Notes: a model not told the origin generated them from the letters alone. Counted from the stretch's first letter, positions 25,537-34,914 are shown. The stretch: DNA of 64,000 nucleotides from Acidobacteriota bacterium (GCA_003385635.1 QQUY01000001.1:186001-250000), one strand, 5' to 3'. Numbers and translations are program-made.

Positions 25537-26979
25537 ATGCGTAGACGAACCCACGAGAAGCTTGGCGATATTCCTATTGAAGAGTTCCGGAAGTACGGGA
25601 AGGCGATCGTCGAGCGCCTGGCGAAGTATTACGAGAAGATGGAAGACCTTCCCGTTCTTTCGCAGATCGAGCCGGGGTCGCTAAAGGCCGCAATGCCTGA
25701 GGACGCTCCCGAGGAAGGTGAAGACTTCGGAGGCATTCTCGAAGATGTCGAGGAACTGATCTTTCCCGCAGTCACTCATTGGAACCATCCGAATTTTCAC
25801 GGCTTGTTTTCTACCTCCGGAAGCTCCGTCGGTGTTTTTGCTGATATGTTTGCGACGGCTTTCGATATGAAAGCGATGCTCTGGCGGACTTCTCCCGTCT
25901 CGACGGAGCTCGACGAGGTCGTACTCGAATGGCTCCGAAAGATGTCGGGCCTTCCGGAAGGGCTGAAGGGTATCATCTACGACACCGCGTCAGTTTCGAC
26001 GATGCATGCGATAGCGATGGCGCGCGAAAAGCTGGGTCTCGATATCCGCGAAAAAGGAATGAGCGGCAGGAGCGATCTGCCGCTTCTTCGCGTGTATTGT
26101 TCGGAACAAACTCATTCATCGATCGAGAAATCTCTCATCACGCTTGGCCTGGGTCAGAGGTCTCTGGTGAAGATCGAGACCGATGAAGAGTACCGTGTAC
26201 GGCCAGGCAAACTGGCGGAGGCGATCGAGAAAGATAAGGATGAAGGCCATCTGCCCTGCTGTGTTGTCGCAACTATCGGGACGACTTCGACGACGAGCGT
26301 GGATAACGTCGAGGCGATCGGTGAGATCTGTAAAGCGAACGACATCTTCTTTCACGTTGACATGGCATACGCCGGCTCGGCGATGATCGTGCCGGAGTTT
26401 CAGTTCCATCTGAAGGGGATAGAAGCGGCGGACACGATAGTGACGAATCCCCACAAATGGCTGTTCACTCCTTTCGATCTATCGATCCTTTATGTAAAGG
26501 ACGTCGACCTTCTGAAACGCACGTTCTCTTTGGTTCCCGAATATCTTGCGACCGGTGGGGAAGTCGAGAACCAGATGGATTACGGGATCCAGCTGGGGCG
26601 CCGGTTCCGTGCGATGAAGCTCTGGTTCGTGATGCGGTACTTCGGGCGTCGGGGGATGATCTCGAGGATCGAGGACCATTGCCGTCTGGCGAGGGATTTC
26701 GCGAGTTGGGTCGAGAGGTCGGAGGACTTCGAGCTGATGGCGGACGTGCCGTTCGCGCTGGTCTGTTTCCGCGCCTGTCCGACGGGGGTCGAGGATCTGG
26801 ATGAGTTTAACGAGCGGCTGATGAACGCTGTGAACGAGTCCGGAGAGGCTTACATTTCACATACGAAGCTGAACGGTCAGTTCGTCCTTCGCCTATCGGT
26901 CGGTAGTATCCGGGTCGAGGACAGGCACATCAAGAAGGTCTGGAACTTGCTGAACGAAAAAGCTGCTACGTTGTATTAG
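25537..26979 (+). CDS. PLP-dependent aromatic-L-amino-acid decarboxylase-type enzyme
   Basis: A 480-aa group II decarboxylase homologue. The PLP lysine sits in TNPHKWLFTPFDLS; the conserved substrate-side block is THWNHPNFHGLFSTSGS and FHVDMAYAGSA is the PLP-ring region. Relatives decarboxylate tyrosine, DOPA, tryptophan or phenylalanine; which one applies here is open. It stands alone, divergent from the alanine symporter, and is followed by a long tandem repeat array. Confidence 0.92.
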   Translation: MRRRTHEKLGDIPIEEFRKYGKAIVERLAKYYEKMEDLPVLSQIEPGSLKAAMPEDAPEEGEDFGGILEDVEELIFPAVTHWNHPNFHGLFSTSGSSVGVFADMFATAFDMKAMLWRTSPVSTELDEVVLEWLRKMSGLPEGLKGIIYDTASVSTMHAIAMAREKLGLDIREKGMSGRSDLPLLRVYCSEQTHSSIEKSLITLGLGQRSLVKIETDEEYRVRPGKLAEAIEKDKDEGHLPCCVVATIGTTSTTSVDNVEAIGEICKANDIFFHVDMAYAGSAMIVPEFQFHLKGIEAADTIVTNPHKWLFTPFDLSILYVKDVDLLKRTFSLVPEYLATGGEVENQMDYGIQLGRRFRAMKLWFVMRYFGRRGMISRIEDHCRLARDFASWVERSEDFELMADVPFALVCFRACPTGVEDLDEFNERLMNAVNESGEAYISHTKLNGQFVLRLSVGSIRVEDRHIKKVWNLLNEKAATLY

Positions 26980-26988
26980 CGGCTCTTC

Positions 26989-27872
26989 TTTGCGGATCTT
27001 TGCGCCGTGGCGTCTTTGCGAGAGGGCTTTACGCTTGAGGTACAAATTCCAAGGGAAAGTTCTGATTTTAAGTGTGAGTTCCTCCCGCCAAGCCGCGAAG
27101 TCGCTAAGTACCGCCAAGAAGAATCTACCGAACACCAAAATTGAACCAAGAAATATGCATTTCTAAGATTCCCTTTTTGCGGATCTTTGCGCCGTGGCGT
27201 CTTTGCGAGAAGTCTATACGCTTCAGGTGCAAACTCCAAGTGAAAGTTCTGATTTTAAGTGTGAGTTCCTCCCGCCAAGCCGCAAAAGCGCCACGTCCCG
27301 CCAAGAAGATGCTATAGACAACTAAAATTGAGCCACATAAGATGCAGTTCTAGAATTCTTCTTTGCGGAACTTTGCGCCGTGGCGTCTTTGCGAGAGGGC
27401 TTTACGCTTGAGGTTCAAATTCCAAGGGAAAGTTCTGATTTTAAGTGTGAGTTCCTCCCGCCAAGCCGCGAAGTCGCTAAGTACCGCCAAGAAGAGGCTA
27501 TAGACAACTAAAATTGAGCCACATAAGATGCAGTTCTAGAATTCTTCTTTGCGGAACTTTGCGCCGTGGCGTCTTTGCGAGAGGGCTTTACGCTTGAGGT
27601 ACAAATTCCAAGGGAAAGTTCTGATTTTAAGTGTGAGTTCCTCCCGCCAAGCCGCGAAGTCGCTAAGTACCGCCAAGAAGAATCTACCGAACACCAAAAT
27701 TGAACCAAGAAATATGCATTTCTAAGATTCCCTTTTTGCGGATCTTTGCGCCGTGGCGTCTTTGCGAGAAGTCTCTACGCTTCAGGTGCAAACTCCAAGT
27801 GAAAGTTCTGATCTTAAGTGTGAGTTCCTCCCGCCAAGCCGCGAAGTCGCTAAGTTCCGCCAAGAAGAAGCT
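26989..27872. repeat. Tandem array of five ~187-bp units with inverted-repeat arms
   Basis: Units start at 26989, 27176, 27362, 27548 and 27735 (spacing 186-187), the last one truncated. Each has a left arm CTTTGCGGAACTTTGCGCC and, about 95 bases on, a right arm whose reverse complement is CTTGGCGGTACTTAGCGAC, so each unit can fold as a long imperfect hairpin. Units 1 and 4 share their 3' ends, units 2 and 3 share theirs, and units 2 and 5 share their 5' halves. The array fills the whole gap between the decarboxylase and the GxxExxY gene. Confidence 0.95.
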
Positions 27873-27951
27873 TCATGTCCGGAGCCATATCAGGTAAGCT
27901 TTCGGGAGTTCTCCCAAGAACACCAAAAAACGAATAAAGAGCATCCTCACC

Positions 27952-28329
27952 ATGCACGAAAACGCGATCGCGAAGATCGTTGTCGATTCCGCGTTCAAGA
28001 TCCACACAACCTACGGTCCCGGTCTCTTGGAATCAATCTACGAGAAATTGTTGGAGTATGAGCTTCGACAGAGGGGATTGAATGTCAGCGCACAAGTCCC
28101 CGTGCCGATGTTCCATGAAGAAATACCGTTGGGAATAGGCTTTAGAGCGGATCTGATCGTTAACAAGAAACTAGTTGTAGAGATAAAGTCCGTGGAAGCT
28201 ATTGCCCCGGTTCATCTTAAGCAGCTTCGCACCTACCTGATGCTAACCGAAAAAAAGTTGGGACTTCTGATCAATTTCAACGAAGCTCTTATCAAGGACG
28301 GTATCCGGCGAGTTGTAAACGGCTTGTAG
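27952..28329 (+). CDS. GxxExxY protein (PD-(D/E)XK nuclease-like fold)
   Basis: A 125-aa protein carrying the name-giving motif GLLESIY (Gly24, Glu27, Tyr30). It also has a PD-(D/E)XK-type active site: Asp67 in FRADLIV and Glu77-x-Lys79 in VVEIKS, with the later LRTYLMLTEKKLGLLINF block. The family is widespread but has no established function; the residues suggest a nuclease. It begins about 80 bases after the last repeat unit of a five-copy hairpin array. No strong ribosome binding site precedes the ATG. Full length for the family. Confidence 0.9.
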   Translation: MHENAIAKIVVDSAFKIHTTYGPGLLESIYEKLLEYELRQRGLNVSAQVPVPMFHEEIPLGIGFRADLIVNKKLVVEIKSVEAIAPVHLKQLRTYLMLTEKKLGLLINFNEALIKDGIRRVVNGL

Positions 28330-28358
28330 TGGGAAATTCGTCCCGTGCGATTCTGATC

Positions 28359-29198
28359 CTACTCAAATCCGAGGAACTCGACCTGTTCCTCACCAAAACC
28401 GCCGGATGCCGTCTGCTTTACGATTCCTACCTTCGGTGAGACCCAGATCGTTGTCTTGAATTCCTTAGCCGGAATTCTAGTCCCTCGCATCTGCAGTTCG
28501 ATCCTGATCACTGTATCGATCCTCGCTGTCTCGAACTCTCCACCGGCTACCTTGATCTTTTCATCGACCGCCGCCAGTTTGTGCTCAAGTGTGACGGTCC
28601 CGTCAGCTTCGGCCTTGACCGGTCCCGCCTCGATGCTGGTCTTCACTTTGTACGAGCTGCTCCACTCATTTCCGAGCTCCCACTCGCTCGGAATCGAAAT
28701 GCCGGAGCCTTCGATAGTCTCCATTTGTCCGGAGCCGACGGCCATCTGAACCTGGTTCAGGTACTCCGCGGCCCTCAAACCATCGTCGAGACAGTTCCAG
28801 TTAACTGAGACTACTAAGCCAGAAGAGTATGACCTGATCTCGGCAAACGTGTTGTCGTCAACCAGTTTCTGCTTCAGAGTGAACTCTCGGTTTCCGTCCG
28901 GCACCTGCGACGTCAGCTTGTATTTGCGGATCTTCGAGGGGTCAACCAGGTAGTATGGGTTGTCGCAGAGGCTGGAAGCAGATTCGTCCACTACTACCGG
29001 CGTCTCGCTCGCGCTCGTATCACTGTCCTGAGTTTGAACGTCCTCGACACTTTCTGTCGATTCGCTTTCCTGTCCCGTCAGATTGCATCCGCCAACCGCA
29101 AGTGCAACGAACAAGCAAAAGACAGCGAAACAGGAATTGACGAGGCCTTGGCGAACCATAGATGAGAACGGTAAGTGGCTAAGCAGGAAAGGGGTCAT
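28359..29198 (-). CDS. Predicted lipoprotein of unknown function
   Basis: A 279-aa protein whose N-terminus ends in a lipobox (LFVALAVGGC), so it should be lipidated and anchored. ATG 29198 has GGGAG at a good distance; a second ATG at 29159 (MVRQGLVNSCF) is also possible. A short acidic Ser/Thr-rich linker is followed by a beta-rich domain of about 200 residues with no motif I know. It is convergent with the GxxExxY gene and divergent from the SRPBCC gene. Confidence 0.7.
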   Translation of the reverse strand: MTPFLLSHLPFSSMVRQGLVNSCFAVFCLFVALAVGGCNLTGQESESTESVEDVQTQDSDTSASETPVVVDESASSLCDNPYYLVDPSKIRKYKLTSQVPDGNREFTLKQKLVDDNTFAEIRSYSSGLVVSVNWNCLDDGLRAAEYLNQVQMAVGSGQMETIEGSGISIPSEWELGNEWSSSYKVKTSIEAGPVKAEADGTVTLEHKLAAVDEKIKVAGGEFETARIDTVIRIELQMRGTRIPAKEFKTTIWVSPKVGIVKQTASGGFGEEQVEFLGFE

Positions 29199-29336
29199 CA
29201 GGAATCTCCCAGGATTGAATTTGCGCCGGATGGCACTTCGGACGGGTATCTGGAACATAGCACACACCGCGGGACGCTCCAAACACGTCACCGCTTTTGA
29301 AAGGTCCGGTACGATATCCGACAATCAAGAAAGGAA

Positions 29337-29798
29337 ATGGAATATAAAAAAACCAGCCAGATCGCGGCTTCTCCGGAGCGCGTTTTTGCCTTTCATGAAC
29401 TTCCCGACGCTTTCGAGCGGCTGGTGCCGCCTTGGGAGAACGTGAAGGTGATAAAGAAGGCAGATATCTCCGAGATCGGATCGCAGGTAATAATCGAGCA
29501 GAAGTTATTCGGCATAGTCCCTTCGCGTTGGATCGCCGAACATACAGCCTACGAACCACCCAGGATGTTTGAGGACGTTCAGATCTCAGGGCCGTTTCGA
29601 AAGTGGCGCCACAAGCATATCGTTGTTCCGGATGGCGACGGGGCAATGCTGATCGACGAAATAGAGTACGAGCCGCCGTTCTCGATCTTCGGCAGAGCTC
29701 TGGAACCATTGCTGGTGAGGCCAAAGCTCGAAAAGATGTTCGAATACAGGCACCGTGTCACGAAGGAATGGTGCGAAGCACAGAAAACAGAGCTCTGA
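29337..29798 (+). CDS. SRPBCC-family (polyketide cyclase/START-like) protein
   Basis: A 153-aa protein of the SRPBCC ligand-binding fold. It begins MEYKKTSQIAASPERVFAFHE, the usual first strand and helix, has the central WIAEHTAYEPPRMFEDVQISGPFRKWRHKH, and ends with the long C-terminal helix. Such proteins bind hydrophobic ligands; the ligand is unknown. GAAAGGA lies close before the ATG. The Dabb gene follows after 84 bases. Confidence 0.82.
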   Translation: MEYKKTSQIAASPERVFAFHELPDAFERLVPPWENVKVIKKADISEIGSQVIIEQKLFGIVPSRWIAEHTAYEPPRMFEDVQISGPFRKWRHKHIVVPDGDGAMLIDEIEYEPPFSIFGRALEPLLVRPKLEKMFEYRHRVTKEWCEAQKTEL

Positions 29799-29882
29799 AG
29801 CCGTCGTCAACCCTTCGCGGCGAAGCTTATCCGCATCTTTGGATAATCAACGACATCGTGTAACTTGTTTTTGTCTCTATTT

Positions 29883-30173
29883 ATGCTTATCCACATTGTC
29901 GTTTGGAAATACAGAGAGGATGTAGGTGGCGACGTAAGGTCGAAACACGTTGAGTCTTTGAAAGCGCTAAAGGGTCTTGTTAGCGGAATCCACCGATTTG
30001 AGATCGGAACGGACGTCCTTCATCTGGACCGTTCTTATCACACGGGCCTTGTGATCGCTTTCGAGGACCGCGACGCGCTTGATGCCTATACTCTCCACCC
30101 CGAGCATATGAAGGTGGCGGGAATGGGAAAGGAGATCTCGGCCCACGTCGCCTCCGTGGATTTTATCGTTTAG
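29883..30173 (+). CDS. Dabb (stress-responsive alpha/beta barrel) domain protein
   Basis: A 96-aa protein with the Dabb ferredoxin-like fold: MLIHIVVWKYRED, LKGLVSGIHRFEIGTDV, and the typical end LDAYTLHPEHMKVA. These small dimeric proteins are found in stress contexts and as minor enzymes; the role here is unknown. ATG 29883 fits the family start better than the in-frame codon at 29865. The PHP-domain gene follows after 15 bases. Confidence 0.88.
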   Translation: MLIHIVVWKYREDVGGDVRSKHVESLKALKGLVSGIHRFEIGTDVLHLDRSYHTGLVIAFEDRDALDAYTLHPEHMKVAGMGKEISAHVASVDFIV

Positions 30174-30188
30174 GATCGGGAACTCTTG

Positions 30189-31451
30189 ATGAAGACCTTC
30201 AAACGAATCTTGCTTGTTGCCGGCTGTCTGCTGATTGTCGCGCAGATTCCGTTCGCCGTTAATCGGTTCAGAACGGCGCGACTTGCGGATCGTATCGAGC
30301 AGATGTCAGCGACAAGAGTTCAGGTTCCCGAACTCGGATTTAGCGATTACAAAGGGGTAATCCACATTCACTCATTTCTCGGCGGGCATAGCACGGGTAC
30401 ATTCGAAGAGCTGATCGATGCGGCGGACCAGAATGGCCTCGACTTTGTGGTTATGACCGAGCACGTCTCCGACGAATTCGATACGGCGGGCAAGACCCTG
30501 AACAAGGAGCACGGAAATGCGTTGTGGCTGGGCGGAAACGAGGCGTCAACGACCGACGGTGACAAATTCCTTGTATTCGACGGGTATGACGGCGTTGCTG
30601 CCTTGCAGAAGTACGACACGGACGGGTTCATTAGGGCGGTACACGGCAACGAGAGGCTCGCAATGGTCACATACCCTGAGCAGTTCAGCAGCTGGGACGC
30701 GGAAATTGACGGCATCGAGGTGTTCAGCCTCCATACGAATGCGAAGCAGATGAATCCCGTGTTCTTCATACTGGACGCTATTTGGTCCTACGGAGCATAC
30801 CCGGAGCTTACTCTTGCAAGGCATTTTGAAAGGCCGGAAGCGAACCTTGAACGATACGACAACCTTGCGAAAACGAAGCGACTGTTGTTGTTCGGCGGAA
30901 ACGACGCGCATTCGAATATAGGACTTCATCTCGGTGACGACGCCAACAATAAGTTCCTCGAACTCAAGTACGATCGTTATGCGACCATCTTCCGCATAAT
31001 GCGGACGCACGTTTTCTTGCCGTCGGGTAAGGAACTGAATCGAGAGAATCTCTTGAAGGCATTTGGGGAAGGAAGATCCTATCTCGGGCTCGATATCCTA
31101 GGGGACCCATCCGGATTCGGGTTCTACGCAGACAATGGAAGTGGCGTGGCGATGATGGGCGATGAGATGTCAGGTCCCGATACGCCCACGCTTTATGTTA
31201 CGAGTCCGCTTCCGGCCCGCATAGTAATACTTCGCGACGGAGCAAGCGTTTTTGAGTCGGAGGTTGGGAATGCGGCAGAGTTCAAGGTTACGGATTCGGG
31301 TTCTTACAGGGTAGAGGCATACCTTGACGGTCTTGGTGCTCCTTTCGACCGTATGCCTTGGGTGATAAGCAATCCGATCTATATACGGAAGCAGTCGGAG
31401 CAGGCTCCCGAAGCGGTCAAGCCAACGCATCAAAATGGCGCCACATCATAG
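30189..31451 (+). CDS. Membrane-anchored PHP-domain metal-dependent hydrolase
   Basis: A 420-aa protein with an N-terminal anchor (ILLVAGCLLIVAQIPFAV) and a PHP phosphoesterase-like domain. Metal-binding motifs are visible: HIHS (first), VVMTEHVSDEF, a glutamate in GGNEAS and the late GGNDAHSN. The C-terminal ~100 residues form a beta-rich domain of the kind seen in CehA-type exported PHP proteins. The substrate is unknown. ATG 30189 is preferred over the TTG three bases earlier. Confidence 0.85.
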   Translation: MKTFKRILLVAGCLLIVAQIPFAVNRFRTARLADRIEQMSATRVQVPELGFSDYKGVIHIHSFLGGHSTGTFEELIDAADQNGLDFVVMTEHVSDEFDTAGKTLNKEHGNALWLGGNEASTTDGDKFLVFDGYDGVAALQKYDTDGFIRAVHGNERLAMVTYPEQFSSWDAEIDGIEVFSLHTNAKQMNPVFFILDAIWSYGAYPELTLARHFERPEANLERYDNLAKTKRLLLFGGNDAHSNIGLHLGDDANNKFLELKYDRYATIFRIMRTHVFLPSGKELNRENLLKAFGEGRSYLGLDILGDPSGFGFYADNGSGVAMMGDEMSGPDTPTLYVTSPLPARIVILRDGASVFESEVGNAAEFKVTDSGSYRVEAYLDGLGAPFDRMPWVISNPIYIRKQSEQAPEAVKPTHQNGATS

Positions 31452-31493
31452 ACTTTCATTAATTACTGTATTTTGAAGGCGATTCCTTTGAAC

Positions 31494-33587
31494 ATGACTA
31501 AATTCAAATCAAGGACCTTTCGCGCTCTTGCTGTTGCGATGGTTGCTGCCGGAGTTTGCACTGCGGCGTACGCTCAGCAGGTTCCGAGAGCTCCTTTTGA
31601 CGTAACACACTACAAGATCGACGCGAACATACAGCCTGATCTAAACAGGTTGGAAGTTGTTGCCGACATCGATCTGGTACCCAAGGCGGACACCCGCGTG
31701 ATCACGTTCGAGATGAACGGTTCCCTGGAGATTACCGGGATCGAACGCATCACAGAAGGTCCTGCTGCCAAAGCTCCCAAGCCGAAACCGGGAGAACTGC
31801 CTCCTCCGCCCCCGGGCGCGGTGACGTTTGTTCAGGATCGTGTAGGGGTAAGTGACATCGGACCGAGCGTGCGCGTCGATCTTGGTTCGAACGTGACGAA
31901 CGGGACGCCAGTGAAGCTGAGGTTCAAGTACGGCGGCGTGCTGGTCACTCCCGAGGGTGGGCCTCTTCTTACGAAGCGACTTGCATTCATCGGACCAAAT
32001 GACGGTTATCTGATGTATGCGTCGCGGTGGTTTCCTTTCCACGATTACGCGGCCGACAAAGCTACCTCAGATATCACTATCGCTTTACCTGAAAGTTTTC
32101 AGGTTGTCGGGCACAGCGACGTTCCGGCACTTCCTTTAAAGGGAAAGACAAGGTTTATAAGAAACGAACCGGGCCTCGTGGGAAACTTCACTTACGGCCG
32201 GTATGTAAACAAGAAGATGAAGTTCGGTGCATTCGAACTGGACTTCTATACGAAGCAAGGTGTCGAGATCATTGTCGATCAATACGCTGAGACACTTGGA
32301 AAGGCCCTTGAATATTATGCAAGGCGCTGGGGAACTCCGGCGATGGGCAGCAAGTTCATCGTGTCTCAGATCGATGACGAAAGCCTTGAGTATTATTCGC
32401 AGGAGGGGATGCTCTTCCTTGCCAATCGACTGTTCAATGAATCGAGGGAAGCCACGCTTGACAGGCTTCAGAGGGAAGCCGCTTACCAATGGTGGGGCCA
32501 CACCGTTGGATTGAAGTCTTTCGATGATGCGTGGCTCTCTCAGGGTCTGGCGGAATACTCCGCGTTCTCGTTCCGTGAAAGCGAGCTTCAGGGCGCCCAG
32601 TTGGACAGCTTGAGAAGAGAACTGCTCGAGAAATCGCTTACGTTCGAGCAGACCGCCTCGCTTGCAAGAACACCGGCTTCGCTTGACGACCAGTCTGTCG
32701 CATACCAGTACATCATGTACGCGAAAGGCGCATTTGTCTTCAAGCTTCTAAGGGATACTGTCGGAGAACAGAAATTTGAAGAGCTGCTTCGATCCTTCCT
32801 TCAGAAGTACAGAGGAAAGAACGCCTCGATCTATGACTTCGAAGAGCATGCAAACCAGGTAACCGGTAAGAACCTCCGTTACTTCTTTGCCCGCTGGGTC
32901 GAGGGTACAGGGGTGCCTGAATTCGAGGCGGACTACCTGATACTCAGGAATCGAGCAGGGAAGTTCATTACCCGCGGCACGGTTAAGCAGAATTACGACA
33001 ATCTGCAATTGCCGGTTGACCTTCAGCTCAGGGCAGAGGGTCAAGGCCGTGTAGCTGAAGTAGAGGTTTTTGTCGAGGATTCGAGCGCGGATTTTAATAT
33101 CGAATCAGACGGCAAGCCGATCGAATTGATCATCGATCCGGACTACAAGCTGCTGCGGATCTCGGACGACCTTAGGATCTCGTCTATCGCCCGCAGAGGT
33201 ATCGAGCAGTTCAGAGAAGGCAATTACGTCGAAGCTCAACAGCAATTTGAAGCCGCATTGAAGCTCGATCGCTCGAATGCTTGGATCTATTATCATCTGG
33301 GACTTCTTTTCCTTGAACAAAGGAATTACGATCTCGCGATCGACAACTTCAAGGCCTCAAGGAACCTGGGTCGAAATGGCCAGGCGAGCCCGACGTGGCT
33401 GTGGGTTTGGTCCGAGATCAAGATGGGAAATTCCTATGATGCAAAGGGTGACCGCACGAGAGCGGTGGCGGCCTACAAACGCGCCGAGCAGATCCCGGAC
33501 GATTACGACAATGCCAAACAGGCGGTGGCGAAATATCTGGCGGAGCCTTATGATCCTCGACAGGTAAGCACGACGGCAGTGAGGTAG
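31494..33587 (+). CDS. M1-peptidase-like protein lacking all zinc ligands, with C-terminal TPRs
   Basis: A 697-aa secreted protein (signal peptide ending in AAYAQ). It has an M1-type N-terminal beta domain (FDVTHYKIDANIQPDLNRL) and a catalytic-domain homology region. Where M1 enzymes have HExxH it reads REAAY (327-331), followed by QWWGH. The third ligand, Glu of NEG, is Gln350 in WLSQGLAEY, and the GAMEN region reads QEGMLFL. Only the catalytic glutamate (Glu328) remains. The C-terminal ~130 residues contain TPR-like repeats (AWIYYHLGLLFLEQRNYDLAI). It is expected to be a binding or scaffold protein rather than a peptidase. ATG 31494 is chosen over an in-frame TTG at 31473. Confidence 0.85.
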   Translation: MTKFKSRTFRALAVAMVAAGVCTAAYAQQVPRAPFDVTHYKIDANIQPDLNRLEVVADIDLVPKADTRVITFEMNGSLEITGIERITEGPAAKAPKPKPGELPPPPPGAVTFVQDRVGVSDIGPSVRVDLGSNVTNGTPVKLRFKYGGVLVTPEGGPLLTKRLAFIGPNDGYLMYASRWFPFHDYAADKATSDITIALPESFQVVGHSDVPALPLKGKTRFIRNEPGLVGNFTYGRYVNKKMKFGAFELDFYTKQGVEIIVDQYAETLGKALEYYARRWGTPAMGSKFIVSQIDDESLEYYSQEGMLFLANRLFNESREATLDRLQREAAYQWWGHTVGLKSFDDAWLSQGLAEYSAFSFRESELQGAQLDSLRRELLEKSLTFEQTASLARTPASLDDQSVAYQYIMYAKGAFVFKLLRDTVGEQKFEELLRSFLQKYRGKNASIYDFEEHANQVTGKNLRYFFARWVEGTGVPEFEADYLILRNRAGKFITRGTVKQNYDNLQLPVDLQLRAEGQGRVAEVEVFVEDSSADFNIESDGKPIELIIDPDYKLLRISDDLRISSIARRGIEQFREGNYVEAQQQFEAALKLDRSNAWIYYHLGLLFLEQRNYDLAIDNFKASRNLGRNGQASPTWLWVWSEIKMGNSYDAKGDRTRAVAAYKRAEQIPDDYDNAKQAVAKYLAEPYDPRQVSTTAVR

Positions 33588-33625
33588 GAGACAGAAGACA
33601 GAAGTCAGAAGTCAGAAGTCAGGAG
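33588..33625. repeat. Heptamer-type repeat (GACAGAAGTCAGAAGTC)
   Basis: Five to six heptamers of the AGACAGA/AGTCAGA family begin immediately after the stop codon of the M1-like gene. This opens the 376-base gene-free interval 33588-33963 between convergent genes, which consists wholly of repeats. Confidence 0.85.
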
Positions 33626-33635
33626 AATGGAGCAA

Positions 33636-33820
<185 letters not shown>

Positions 33821-33837
33821 CTTCCCTTTTATCCAAC

Positions 33838-33963
33838 CGGTTTGCTCAACAGACTGAAAAGACTCAACAGACTGAAAAGACTCAACAGACTGAATAGACT
33901 CGACAGACTGAATAGACTCAACAGACTGAATAGACTCAACAGACTGAATAGACTCAACAGACT
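33838..33963. repeat. 9/18-bp tandem array (AACAGACTG AATAGACTC)n
   Basis: About seven copies of an 18-bp dimer of two related 9-bp units, ending exactly at the stop codon of the NorQ-like gene. Its reverse complement (GAGTCTATTCAGTCTGTT) is the same family as the array at 2775-3040. Confidence 0.95.
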
Positions 33964-34770
33964 TTACTCAATTATCGTGGTAACGATCTCGTGGATGCTT
34001 CGCTGGAGTTCCTTGTCGTCGGTGATCGGTGAAACGAGGGCCACCTCGGCGGCTTCGACAGGCGGGATTCCCTGAACGATCAGCTGGGCGGCATAGATCA
34101 GTAGACGTGTTGAAACGCCTTCTTCGAGGCCGTGACCGCGAAGGTTCCGGATCTTCTCTCCGATCGCGACAAGGTCGTTTGCGACGCTTCTTTCGACCCC
34201 GCCCTCACGAGCGACGATCTCTGCCTCCTGTTCAGGAAGAGGATAGTCGAATTCCATAGAAACGAACCGCTGACGCGTTGATTGCTTGAGGTCTTTTAGA
34301 ATCGACTGGTAGCCGGGATTGTATGAAACCACAAGCATGAATTCCGGCGGCGCCTCTATGATCGTTCCCCGCTTTTCGATCGGAAGTCTTCGCCTGTCGT
34401 CAGTAAGCGGATGGATGATCACGACGGTATCCTTGCGCGCCTCTACCACCTCATCGAGGTAACAGATCGCACCGTTCCTGACCGCCGTTGTAAGCGGGCC
34501 ATCGTGCCAGACCGTCTCCTCCCCTTCCAGCAGAAACCTTCCTACAAGGTCGGTCGCAGAAAGATCTTCGTGACACGCCACCGTCACCAGAGGACGGCCA
34601 AGCTTCCAGGCCATGAACTCAACAAAGCGGGTCTTCCCGCAACCCGTTGGGCCCTTCAGCATCGCAGGCAGTTTGGCGCCGAATGCCGCTTCAAAGAGTT
34701 CTACCTCTTTACCGATCGGAAGGTAGTAGGGCTCGTTCTCGACCTTGTATTTTTCTACCGCTAGTTCCAT
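33964..34770 (-). CDS. NorQ/CbbQ-type MoxR-like AAA+ ATPase
   Basis: A 268-aa AAA+ ATPase. Walker A is GPTGCGKT, Walker B is ICYLDEV, and the C-terminal CbbQ region ([19 protein letters not shown]) is present. NorQ/CbbQ proteins work with a VWA-domain partner (NorD/CbbO) to activate enzymes such as nitric oxide reductase or Rubisco. No such partner or target is present in the window. ATG 34770 fits the family start; the frame runs up to 35022 inside nrdJ, which is unlikely to be used. Confidence 0.88.
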   Translation of the reverse strand: MELAVEKYKVENEPYYLPIGKEVELFEAAFGAKLPAMLKGPTGCGKTRFVEFMAWKLGRPLVTVACHEDLSATDLVGRFLLEGEETVWHDGPLTTAVRNGAICYLDEVVEARKDTVVIIHPLTDDRRRLPIEKRGTIIEAPPEFMLVVSYNPGYQSILKDLKQSTRQRFVSMEFDYPLPEQEAEIVAREGGVERSVANDLVAIGEKIRNLRGHGLEEGVSTRLLIYAAQLIVQGIPPVEAAEVALVSPITDDKELQRSIHEIVTTIIE

Positions 34771-34881
34771 AAACTTTGTCCCGCTTCCCGGCGAAACGAC
34801 AATAGTATCACCCGCCGGAAAAGCCCCGCAAACGTGCCTACTTCTCAGAACCGGTAGCCGCCACAGACGCCGCGATGAGTC

Positions 34882-34914
34882 AAAAATGCCCGCCCCCTTT
34901 TGTTGGGGACGGGC
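34882..34914 (-). terminator. Rho-independent terminator of nrdJ
   Basis: A 10-bp stem (GCCCGTCCCC with GGGGGCGGGC on the minus strand, one G-U pair), a 7-base loop, then ATTTTTG. It lies 50 bases past the nrdJ stop codon. Confidence 0.92.

Noticed and set aside
26976..27708. Small minus-strand frames sharing RLGGRNSHLKSEL in the 187-bp array
   Set aside because: They are repeats of the same non-coding unit read in one frame, with no start signals; such frames are a common annotation artefact of this repeat.
26989..27872. CRISPR-like array
   Set aside because: Units are ~187 bp and nearly identical throughout, with no alternation of short repeats and unique spacers, and no cas genes are present.
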